IMG/VR virus record: IMGVR_UViG_3300042261_001452
Span: 22,640-86,639 of that record
DNA length: 64,000 bases
Strand: one strand, 5' to 3'
Source: a virus
A program made the position numbers and the translations under genes. This document shows, piece after piece, positions 53,538-60,905 of the stretch (position 1 is its first letter; each line of letters starts with the position of its first letter). The notes below the pieces were generated by a model. That model was given only the letters and a program-made list of their open reading frames with translations, did not search any database and had not been told where the DNA came from.

Positions 53538-53556
53538 ATTTCCCCCTTAGAAAGAA

Positions 53557-55422
53557 TTATACACAAAATTCCTCATGAAATTCTTTTTCCCAGTTAGAGA
53601 CATCTAATTTTGATAAATCATCTAAAAAGTCAGTATTTACATTAGAAATAATATAATCATCTGGTATAAAATCTACCATAATTGTTCCAGCCACATGTTG
53701 AACATTTAAGGCTAAAGATATTGCAGCAGTCATTTCAGATATTGATGCCTCTTCTCCCTTATTAGAAACATCTTCTAGTCTCTTAATTGCCACATTAACA
53801 TTCGCTATAATCTTTCTTACATCTTCTCCCCATACTTGCATATAGCTATTATATAAGATTTCTTTTATTGCATAATGAATGCCACGTTCATCTATTAAGT
53901 GAGAATATAGCCCATCACCCATATTCTCAACATGCCATTCAATAAAGTTATCATCTATTAAATCTACTGATGGCTCCTTATTAATAGATTTTTCTCTAAA
54001 ATATAATCCCATAGAATATAGAATTTCTTCTTGGTCTAACGATAAGACATATTCTTTTGTAACTGCTTTATCTAAAGGTATTTCTCTTAATGATAATTCA
54101 CATCCACCCCACTGCATATTATATTTTTCAAAGAAATTATTCCAATTAGTTATATTTTCATGGGTATCCATTACCATATCGGCCCATTTTTCAGAATCCT
54201 CTATTGGATGTATATCTTTCCATTGATTAAATCCCTTAATAATGAAATCTTTTAGGTACTCAAAATATCTGTTAGCAAAATACCCTAATCTATTTTGAAT
54301 GTTTTCTCTTCTCTTGGGATGAATAGCATTTTCTGTAACTTGATTTAATAAATGATTCTTATACTCTATTTCATGTAACAGAGTAATTAGTTTAGTCGCT
54401 GAAATTTCCCCACTGCCAATCTCCTCTTCAGGTTTTTCTGATAGTTGAGACATTTTACTAGCGCCTTTATACCAATTTATTTTCGCTAAAATATCTTTGC
54501 TTTCCTTGCTAGTTTTACCTATTTCATCACGAATAGATGTGTTATTAGCTATCTTATTCTGACATCTCCCAATCCAAGGGTATGAATCCTTCTTCTCTGG
54601 ATGACGAGCTATCCATTTGTCAAATATATCCCTAAATTCTTCGTCTCCATAGAGTGATTTAAATACTCCCTCCCTACATAATGAAATCCATTCCCCTGAT
54701 TGATACTTCTTTTCTAATTTCTCAAAAAAAACATCAATAATCTTTTCTGGCATAATATCTTTAAGAGAAGTCATCATGGATATTGAAGAATAAGAACCAT
54801 AAGCCTCTATGTATTCATCAAGTTTGTTTATCACAAAAGTAATATTGCTTTTTAAATATGCTACCTTTGCCTCCTTAGGAAATTTATCGTCTTGTAAAAT
54901 TCTAATAATACTAAAAAATCTTCTCCCATTTCTTAATATAGATCTCTTTAAATAAATATTCCCAGGATTATAAGCAATAATATCCTCCAAAGCTGGATCT
55001 GATAATATCTTCTTCTCTATTACTTCTAAAGAAACTCTACCACTTTTTATAATCATCAGTGAAATAGTTTCTCTTTGAATAGTATCAACCGACTCATCCT
55101 CTAATATCTTCTCAAGTTTTTTAACAGGGAAATTAGGATTGTTTAAAAAACATTGAAAAATTAAAGGTGTCATGGAAGGCAGTAAAGAATATAACCTCAA
55201 TAATACTTCCCCATCAGTCTCTTGTTCTATAACTGATTTATCCCCTCTACAATATGCATCACATAATTCTTTTGCTCTGTCTTCTATACTCAATTTTGAA
55301 GATTCTAATGCCCCAAAAGACAATAAAGACGAATTGCTACATTCTATTATACGATTGTAACCCTTCCTCTGTATTATCTCTTTCTTCTCTACCCTATACC
55401 AGTTTTCCTTTCTCTCTTCCAT
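53557..55422 (-). CDS. NWYR/NWYK two-module protein
   Basis: 621 residues. MEERKENWYRVEKKE opens module 1, a helical repeat-like region (NPNFPVKKLEKILEDES, NPGNIYLKRSILRNGRRF) extending to about residue 300. INWYKGASKMSQ near 315 opens module 2, another helical domain (KLITLLHEIEYKNHLLNQ). The internal NWYKGA is in the place where a second protein would start, so the gene may be a fusion or a polyprotein. A shortened paralogue of module 1 lies just upstream (55619-56482). Function unknown. Confidence 0.7.
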   Translation of the reverse strand: MEERKENWYRVEKKEIIQRKGYNRIIECSNSSLLSFGALESSKLSIEDRAKELCDAYCRGDKSVIEQETDGEVLLRLYSLLPSMTPLIFQCFLNNPNFPVKKLEKILEDESVDTIQRETISLMIIKSGRVSLEVIEKKILSDPALEDIIAYNPGNIYLKRSILRNGRRFFSIIRILQDDKFPKEAKVAYLKSNITFVINKLDEYIEAYGSYSSISMMTSLKDIMPEKIIDVFFEKLEKKYQSGEWISLCREGVFKSLYGDEEFRDIFDKWIARHPEKKDSYPWIGRCQNKIANNTSIRDEIGKTSKESKDILAKINWYKGASKMSQLSEKPEEEIGSGEISATKLITLLHEIEYKNHLLNQVTENAIHPKRRENIQNRLGYFANRYFEYLKDFIIKGFNQWKDIHPIEDSEKWADMVMDTHENITNWNNFFEKYNMQWGGCELSLREIPLDKAVTKEYVLSLDQEEILYSMGLYFREKSINKEPSVDLIDDNFIEWHVENMGDGLYSHLIDERGIHYAIKEILYNSYMQVWGEDVRKIIANVNVAIKRLEDVSNKGEEASISEMTAAISLALNVQHVAGTIMVDFIPDDYIISNVNTDFLDDLSKLDVSNWEKEFHEEFCV

Positions 55423-55601
55423 ATCCTATATTATTCAAATCTATATATATATTTCCTGTCTATTCTGTTCTTATTAAAAAAACTTAATCTTGGAAAATCC
55501 AGATTGAGGAAAGGTAAAAGAACCATATCTCCTGTATTGTTTGAATCTTGGGAAAGCGAAATCGGAAACAATCAGAAAATATATTGAAGAACAAGGTTAG
55601 A

Positions 55602-55622
55602 TTATAGTATTTCTTTTATCAC
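55602..55622 (-). pseudogene. Remnant of ADP-ribosyltransferase 3' end
   Basis: The last codons and stop of the 56673-57146 gene are repeated here as part of the tandem duplication. They no longer encode that protein, but supply the stop codon of the shortened NWYR paralogue. Confidence 0.75.
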
Positions 55623-56482
55623 TTCCCAATCCAAGGGTATGAATCCTTCTTCTCTGGATGACGAGCTATCCATTTGTCAAATATATCCCTAAATTCTTCG
55701 TTTTCTCCATAGATTGATTTAAATGCTCCCTCCTCACATAGATTAGCTGAAATCCATTCCTCTGATTGAAACCTCTTTTCTAATTTCTCAAAAAAAACAT
55801 CAATAATCTTTTCTGGCATAATATCTTTAAGAGAAATCATCAAGGCTATTAAAGAATAAGAACCATAATTACCTATGTATTCATCAAATTTGTTTATCAT
55901 AAAAGTAATATTGCTTTTTAAATATGCTGCCTTTGCCTCTTTAGGAAATTTATCGTCTTCTAAAATTCTAATAATACTAGAAAATCTTCTCCCATTTCTT
56001 AATATATATCTCTTTAAATAAATATTCCCAGGATTATAAACAATAATCTCCTCCAAAACTGGATCTGATAATATCTTCTTCTCTATTACTTCTAAAGAAA
56101 CCCTACCACTTTTTATAATCATCAATGTAACAGTTTCTCTTTGAATAGACTTATCATCTAATATATTCTCAAGTTTTTTAACAGGGAAATTAGGATTGTT
56201 TAAAAAACATTGAAAAATTAAAGCTGTCATGGAAGGCTCAAGTAAAGAATATAACCTCGTTAATACGTCCACATCAGTCTCTTGTTCTATAGCTAATTTA
56301 TCCCCTCTACAATATGCATCATATAACTCTTCTGCCCTGTTTTCTATACTCAATTTTGAAGATTCTAATGTCCCAAAAGACAATAAAGACGAATTGCTAC
56401 ATTCTATTATACGATTGTAACCCTTCCTCTGTATTATCTCTTTCTTCTCTACCCTATACCAGTTTTCCTTTCTCTCTTCCAT
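55619..56482 (-). CDS. Shortened NWYR paralogue from tandem duplication
   Basis: 287 residues, close to module 1 of the 621-residue protein along its whole length (same MEERKENWYRVEKKE start and DSYPWIG end). The stop codon TGA is made where the duplication junction joins the NWYR gene to a remnant of the ADP-ribosyltransferase 3' end. Differences from the long copy keep the frame (for example extra codons in SLLEPSM), which suggests that the short form is still selected. It ends before the internal NWYKGA site of the long copy. Confidence 0.75.
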   Translation of the reverse strand: MEERKENWYRVEKKEIIQRKGYNRIIECSNSSLLSFGTLESSKLSIENRAEELYDAYCRGDKLAIEQETDVDVLTRLYSLLEPSMTALIFQCFLNNPNFPVKKLENILDDKSIQRETVTLMIIKSGRVSLEVIEKKILSDPVLEEIIVYNPGNIYLKRYILRNGRRFSSIIRILEDDKFPKEAKAAYLKSNITFMINKFDEYIGNYGSYSLIALMISLKDIMPEKIIDVFFEKLEKRFQSEEWISANLCEEGAFKSIYGENEEFRDIFDKWIARHPEKKDSYPWIGK

Positions 56483-56672
56483 ATCCTATATTATTCAAAT
56501 CTATATATATATTTCCTGTCTATTCTGTTCTTCTTAAAAACGTTCTCTTTTAATTTAATCTTGGAAAATCCAGATTGAGGAAAGGTAAAAGAACCATATC
56601 TTCCGTATTGTTTGAATCTTGGAAAAGCGAACTCGGAAATAATCAGAAAATATATTGAAGAACAAGGTTAGA

Positions 56673-57146
56673 TTATAGTATTTCTTTTATCACTTTGGCA
56701 GATGTTGTTAAATACTCCCATACAGATTCATTATAGTGTGGAGTTCCTTTCCAATAATTCAATGCCGCATTTTTAACTTTTTCTATAGTTTCTTCATCTT
56801 CCTGTGTTCCGTTACCATATGCTTCGCTAAATATCAAATCAATTTCAGTCATCCAATTTAAATCATGCCTTTCAACTTTTCCTAATGGCTTAACAATATA
56901 GATATGCTCAGATGAACCTCCAGCAAGGTCAATATCTTCGGGATTGTCGGTCATATAAACGCAATTGTTTCTTGAAATGAAATTAGATGGTCTGAATTGC
57001 TCTAACTTAAAATGAGAGTCCATTTCATCTTGGGTAAATGTTCCCATGAAATTGCCTTTTTCTGGACTAAGAATAGTTCCATTAGGCAAAAAATGATAAC
57101 TCCCATGAAAGTATTTAATATTGCTTGCTATTTTATATATCTTCAT
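56673..57146 (-). CDS. Arr-like ADP-ribosyltransferase with MKIYKIA leader
   Basis: 157 residues. After MKIYKIASNIK the sequence follows rifampin ADP-ribosyltransferase (Arr) order: KYFHGSYHFLPNGTILSP (H14, the 'YHGT...G..L.P' opening), CVYMTDNPEDIDLAGG, then EHIYIVKPLGKVERHDLNW, matching Arr's 'R-V-Y-x-V-E-P-x-G-x-x-E-x-D'. It is a little longer than Arr. The target could be a host protein rather than an antibiotic. An AGAAGGATTTTT element lies upstream. Confidence 0.72.
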   Translation of the reverse strand: MKIYKIASNIKYFHGSYHFLPNGTILSPEKGNFMGTFTQDEMDSHFKLEQFRPSNFISRNNCVYMTDNPEDIDLAGGSSEHIYIVKPLGKVERHDLNWMTEIDLIFSEAYGNGTQEDEETIEKVKNAALNYWKGTPHYNESVWEYLTTSAKVIKEIL

Positions 57147-57170
57147 ACAATATCTTTCGCCTTTAACCTA

Positions 57171-57182
57171 AAAAATCCTTCT
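57171..57182 (-). promoter_or_regulatory. AGAAGGAWTWT element upstream of Arr-like gene
   Basis: Minus strand AGAAGGATTTTT, about 25 nt before ATG 57146, in the divergent region 57147-57321. Confidence 0.45.
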
Positions 57183-57267
57183 AATATCCCCGAACCTAAA
57201 GGTCAAGTAAATTTGTCGGAGTTTTACACTCAACGCTCACAATATAAACAATTTAACTAAATTATCT

Positions 57268-57280
57268 CAAAAGGATTTTC
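57268..57280 (+). promoter_or_regulatory. AGAAGGAWTWT element upstream of MKIKLSK gene
   Basis: Plus strand CAAAAGGATTTTC followed by CTCTATATAAATAAG, about 42 nt before ATG 57322. The TATAAATA is also the form of T4-type late promoters. Confidence 0.45.
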
Positions 57281-57321
57281 TCTATATAAATAAGAATTAT
57301 TTTCAAAAAAGGAGAATAAAT

Positions 57322-57630
57322 ATGAAAATTAAATTAAGTAAAACTCAATGGACTGAAATGGGCAAAAAAGCAGGTTGGATTAAATCATCCTCTAAAACTA
57401 AAAATATAAGAAAATTAGCCGGTACAGTTGATGATGTAATTAAATTCCAATTGTCACAACGCTTCCAAAGAATTATGAACGATCTGCAATGGGCTGAATC
57501 TGTAGCTAAAAAAGGCACCACTACTCAAACACAAGAACTGGCTAATGCTATCTCTTCCTCCTATGAAGATCTAGTCAAAATTAATGAGCAAATTAAAAAC
57601 GCTATCAATCTCATTAGAAAACAAAAATAA
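57322..57630 (+). CDS. MKIKLSK-QW leader protein
   Basis: 102 residues. MKIKLSKTQWTEMGKKAGW leader, then a KNIRKLAGT site, then a helical coiled-coil-like domain (FQRIMNDLQWAESVAKKG, DLVKINEQIKNAINLIRK). Ribosome site AAAAAGGAG. Its stop overlaps the ATG of a broken MKIFKI gene. Confidence 0.7.
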   Translation: MKIKLSKTQWTEMGKKAGWIKSSSKTKNIRKLAGTVDDVIKFQLSQRFQRIMNDLQWAESVAKKGTTTQTQELANAISSSYEDLVKINEQIKNAINLIRKQK

Positions 57631-57694
57631 TGAAAATATTTAAAATAACCTTCCAGATCCAGAAGCTGTAAAAAATTGGACTAAAGATAGATAA
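57630..57694 (+). pseudogene. Remnant of an MKIFKI-leader gene
   Basis: ATG 57630 overlaps the previous stop (TAATG) and encodes MKIFKITFQIQKL, then stops. Shifting one base after the leader gives a further open stretch NLPDPEAVKNWTKDR to 57694. It looks like a leader gene destroyed by a frameshift and deletion. Confidence 0.6.
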
Positions 57695-57734
57695 TCTATG
57701 TTTATCCAATGTATTCTTCTATCACCTAATATCT

Positions 57735-58364
57735 TCATCCCTCCCCCTCCATCTCTCTTACCATCTCTATAGGTATTATCCCCCTATTATTCTTGCACCA
57801 ATCATAAATACCTCTATATTCCCCCTCCCCATATTCACTCTGATACCCATTCCATACTATGCCCACATTATGTTTCCCACTAGAACATCCAAATATGTCA
57901 TGATATGTACTTGTATCCCCAGCTTCCTCCCCCATGTAACTACTATCATATGCCCTACTAAAATCTTTATCTATATAATAAACCTTTATGAATCTATTCC
58001 AATCTTTAATTATATATGTCTTATCTTTATCCCTACACCAAATAGTAGGCTTCCCATTCTCTAGCCCTAATCCATTTATTATCGGCCTTATATTAGAATA
58101 ACAGATAGGACAATATAAATCATTGCAAAAACCATCTGCCATTCTAACTTTCTTATCTTTTAAGACTATATCCGTAAATTCCTTAGCCCCCCTTATAGAA
58201 TTTGTCCATATACTAGATTTCCCACATCCACATTTATATGTTATCCCCCATGGAAAATGATGCCTGCTATTCCTGTTAAAACTAGTAGGCTTTAAATTCC
58301 CACCACAATATAAACAATTATGGGAATGCCCAGACATATGCTTCGCTATTTTATAAATCCTCAT
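57735..58364 (-). CDS. Zinc-ribbon protein with MRIYKIA leader
   Basis: 209 residues. MRIYKIAKHMSG leader, then two Cys-rich ribbons: CLYCGG...CGCG (residues 17-47) and CNDLYCPICYSN (about 79-91) with later Cys. The C-terminal half is Tyr/Gly-rich (WNGYQSEYGEGEYRGIYDW). Codon use is richer in CCC and CCT than in neighbouring genes, hinting at separate origin. Ribosome site AGGAGG. Likely binds zinc; no enzyme family recognised. Confidence 0.7.
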   Translation of the reverse strand: MRIYKIAKHMSGHSHNCLYCGGNLKPTSFNRNSRHHFPWGITYKCGCGKSSIWTNSIRGAKEFTDIVLKDKKVRMADGFCNDLYCPICYSNIRPIINGLGLENGKPTIWCRDKDKTYIIKDWNRFIKVYYIDKDFSRAYDSSYMGEEAGDTSTYHDIFGCSSGKHNVGIVWNGYQSEYGEGEYRGIYDWCKNNRGIIPIEMVREMEGEG

Positions 58365-58959
58365 TTCTTCCTCCTATTAGTATATTATTCTCTATACCAC
58401 TAAGGAATCCCTTAAAGATAGAATTCTAATATTTGCCTATGCCCCTAAGGAATCCCTTTGCTTTTAGAAATTAGATTTTTATATAGAATAAGGAATCCCT
58501 TAATATCCAGAATTTAAAATTTTATTTTTTTTATTTACGCCCTAAGGAATCCCTTAACTTTTAGAATCTAGATTTCTATTTCCCCACACTATTATCCCAC
58601 CCCTATAAAATTCTTATAAATATTTATTATTGATTTAAAATAAAACCTTCGTCAAACTAGTCATAAGGCATCCCTTACTAAAGGAAATCGAAAATGATTC
58701 AGACCCCCCTTGACTCAGGCTAATCCCATAAAAAAAAGATATAGAGTACAATCTTTCCTCATTAAACTATAGGCAATCTCTATAGGCATAGTAGAATATC
58801 ATAGGGAACATAGGTATAAGTTGAAAGTACAAACTAGGGTAGACCTAGATCCCAGCAAAGTAACCTCCCCCTTTTCCTTGCCTTCAGGAAGGACAAGGGA
58901 ATATTGTACTCTAGGTTTGCAACTGATTTCCATGGAGGTTTCTTTTGTACTCTTAACCT
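58365..58959. other. Gene-free region with palindromic repeats
   Basis: 595 bases without a convincing gene. The left half holds five TAAGGAATCCCTTA-type palindromes (58401-58677). The right half has the first TTTGTACTCT-type elements (58743, near 58830, 58904, 58945) and a bulged hairpin CCTTGCCTTC/GAAGGACAAGG near 58877-58899. It marks the boundary between the virion/cargo block and the right-end region. Confidence 0.6.
58401..58677. repeat. Five TAAGGAATCCCTTA palindromes
   Basis: Copies start at 58401, 58446, 58489, 58543 and 58664 (the last reads TAAGGCATCCCTTA). The first four are 43-54 bp apart and share flanking TTTAGAAT-TAGATTT sequence, so they are degenerate direct repeats carrying an inverted repeat. 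Iterons of a replication origin or clustered operators are the likely meanings. Confidence 0.8.
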
Positions 58960-59268
58960 TTACTTCTTACAAAGCAAACATGTGGCAAAGGGAGGCTTAG
59001 AGTTAAGTTGTAGTCCGACACCTAACGACTTTAACTCGTAACCTTCAGGGATTACAGGTGGTGGAACCTTAAAACCTGCATACCATTTGCTGTCGGGGTG
59101 GCGGCAGTTAATATCTATTTTTCCATCAGGGGTAAGGATAATTCCCCCATTATAGCGATAGGAAACAGGATAGGTTACTTCCACGCTCCCTTTCTTTTCT
59201 AGGGTCTTTTTTTGTTTATCTGTAAGGTTAATACCGGATTGAGGGAAGGGGAAAAAATCATCGTTCAT
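58960..59268 (-). CDS. Hypothetical protein, right-end region
   Basis: 102 residues from ATG 59268 (AGGAGGAAAAGG upstream). The frame is open upstream, but that part overlaps the promoter. Unrecognised: DDFFPFPQSGINLTDKQKK, then a small beta-like domain (VSYRYNGGIILTPDGKIDI) and a CLLCKK end. It has its own sigma-70 promoter at 59325-59353. Confidence 0.65.
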   Translation of the reverse strand: MNDDFFPFPQSGINLTDKQKKTLEKKGSVEVTYPVSYRYNGGIILTPDGKIDINCRHPDSKWYAGFKVPPPVIPEGYELKSLGVGLQLNSKPPFATCLLCKK

Positions 59269-59324
59269 AATAGGTTTTCCTTTTCCTCCTGTTGAGAGAA
59301 GCCTTTTCTCTCTTTGATAAAAGC

Positions 59325-59353
59325 AGTATGGCACAAAAGAATGTGGATGTCAA
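59325..59353 (-). promoter_or_regulatory. Sigma-70 promoter for the 58960-59268 gene
   Basis: Minus strand TTGACA, 17-bp spacer, CATACT. About 57 nt upstream of ATG 59268. Confidence 0.75.
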
Positions 59354-59752
59354 CTTCTATTTTTTACCGTCAATATAAATGAACGACGTTGAGGTCTCAT
59401 CCTTGTCCCAAAAGAAACTACTCTCTTTTGTACTTTATATAAATGAACGACATTGAGGAGTCTCATCATCTCATCCTTGTCTCCTAAGAAACTATTTTCT
59501 TTTGTACTTTATATATTTTTAAGAGTACAATTTTATCTCAAACGGCTCGTGGTTATCTCTAACGGCTCGTGTGCTACGTCAGCGTTGTTAGATGGTCTTA
59601 ACGTTCGGTTGGGTTGTGGTTAATTTGTACTCTTAATAATAGAGGGAGCCTAAATAAGGGAGATAGCCTTTTTGTACTCTTAATGGCAAAGAAGGGAATA
59701 AATGTTTTTTGTACTCTGAATAAAAAAATAAGCCAGACTTCTTGAAGGAAAA

Positions 59753-59782
59753 AAGGGTATCCTCTTTTGGGAGGATACCCTT
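59753..59782 (-). terminator. Terminator after Ala/Pro-repeat protein gene
   Basis: 12-bp perfect stem AAGGGTATCCTC/GAGGATACCCTT with TTTT on the minus-strand 3' side. The same sequence recurs at 63063-63092. Confidence 0.85.
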
Positions 59783-59838
59783 AAAACTGGATAGGGATTG
59801 GTATGACGGCCAACCGACTCCAATTTTGAGAAGCCGGA

Positions 59839-60327
59839 TTAGCTTGCGAGCATCGCCTTGCGTTCGGCCAACTCCTTCTCCTGCTGCTCGATCTCGATGA
59901 TGGCGGCGTCACGCTTGGCCTCGATGGTCGTATCGAGAACCTTACGAGCATCCAGAAGTTCGGCGACGGTCACATGCTCGAAAATCTTCTGGAAGTCAAC
60001 CTTCTTCCCCTGTCCACCGCCCTTGAGAGTGTACTTGCCCGCGTTGACCGCATCCAGACGATCACGGACTTCCTTCTGGATGTCGGCAGGCAGCTTGCCA
60101 CACTTCTCATTGAACCACGCTTCACGCTGATCGGGGGTCATGCCGACAACCGCAGCCGTAATGCGCGGAATGCCAGCGGTGGACTTCTTCTGTGGCGCGG
60201 CGGGCGCGGGCGGTTCCAGGACGACATATCCGGCGTCGGGCGCGGCGGGCGCGGCGGGCGCGGCGGGCGCGGCGGGGGTGGCGGGGGTGGCGGGGGTGGC
60301 GGGGGTGGGGGTGGACTTCTTGGCCAT
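59839..60327 (-). CDS. Ala/Pro-repeat protein, GC-rich
   Basis: 162 residues from ATG 60327 (AAGGATACC upstream); the longer frame would start inside the promoter. The N-terminus is a tandem Ala-Pro repeat (TPATPATPAAPAAPAAPAAP) matching a GC microsatellite. A helical domain follows (GMTPDQREAWFNEKCGKLP, HVTVAELLDARKVL, KAMLAS end). The gene is far more GC-rich than the intergenic DNA around it, which suggests transfer from a high-GC host. Function unknown. Confidence 0.7.
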   Translation of the reverse strand: MAKKSTPTPATPATPATPAAPAAPAAPAAPDAGYVVLEPPAPAAPQKKSTAGIPRITAAVVGMTPDQREAWFNEKCGKLPADIQKEVRDRLDAVNAGKYTLKGGGQGKKVDFQKIFEHVTVAELLDARKVLDTTIEAKRDAAIIEIEQQEKELAERKAMLAS

Positions 60328-60388
60328 GGTATCCTTCTTTCTTTGGTTTTGCGCTTTGGGTTTATCCCATTGCTTCTTTGATGAGAAC

Positions 60389-60417
60389 AATGTATCAGTT
60401 CTACTCGGGACTGTCAA
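60389..60417 (-). promoter_or_regulatory. Sigma-70 promoter for the Ala/Pro-repeat gene
   Basis: Minus strand TTGACA, 17-bp spacer, TACATT. About 62 nt before ATG 60327. Confidence 0.8.
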
Positions 60418-60868
60418 CAGGTTTTTTAGACTTTTTTTTAGTCGTTTTGTTCTGTGACGATCCCTTGTATCCCTTCAACGCGATCATCATTACATATTGG
60501 AGGGCTTATGTCAATAGGGGAAATAAGATTTCTTTAAGAGTACAAAGTTTAAGCTTGAACTGGTCAGGAGTATGATATGAATGCTAGTAGAGTGCGGGGG
60601 TGGGATAAAATTGTACTTTAGAAAAGCAAAGGCTTATGACGAAGTATGGTTCTTGCTTTATACTCTATATTATCTAGTGGGTAATAGTTAGTTTGTACTT
60701 TAAAAAACTAGATGCAGACTGAAAAAACTCTAATATGTCATTATTAACAACCGCCCATATTTTTATATTCATATCTCTGATATGAATATAACTGTTTTTG
60801 GAGGATATGTCAAGACATTTTTTTTTGTACTTTATATTTTTTTAAGAGTACAAAATTTGGAGAAAATA

Positions 60869-60905
60869 CCCGGCGGAACCTCCTTCGACTCCGGGTTCCG
60901 CCGGG
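60869..60905. repeat. GC-rich perfect inverted repeat
   Basis: CCCGGCGGAACC and GGTTCCGCCGGG form a 12-bp perfect stem around a 13-nt loop, in AT-rich surroundings. No T-run follows, so it is not an ordinary terminator. Confidence 0.8.

Larger units (their letters stand above)
54567..56693. repeat. Tandem duplication of about 1.06 kb
   Basis: Two diverged copies, about 54567-55622 and 55624-56693, each holding the first part of the NWYR gene, its upstream region and the last codons of the ADP-ribosyltransferase gene. The copies differ at roughly one base in ten with in-frame indels. Confidence 0.9.
59269..59838. other. Intergenic region with promoter and direct repeats
   Basis: 570 bases. 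It contains the promoter at 59325-59353, two copies of AAATGAACGAC(G/A)TTGAGG 64 bp apart (59373, 59437), two 20-bp TTATCTCWAACGGCTCGTG units (59533, 59553), six TTTGTACTYT elements and the terminator at 59753-59782. No convincing gene. Confidence 0.6.

Noticed and set aside
55423-56672. Insertion sequence or transposon causing the repeat
   Set aside because: The repeated unit carries no transposase, terminal inverted repeats or target duplications; a simple tandem duplication explains it.
58401-58677. CRISPR array
   Set aside because: The repeated core is only 14 bp and palindromic, spacings vary (43, 45, 54, 121 bp), 'spacers' share sequence, and no cas gene is nearby.
59974-60575. Gly- and Ala-rich open frames on the plus strand
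   Set aside because: They are antisense shadows of the GC-rich Ala/Pro repeat gene and its promoter, with low-complexity translations and no ribosome site.
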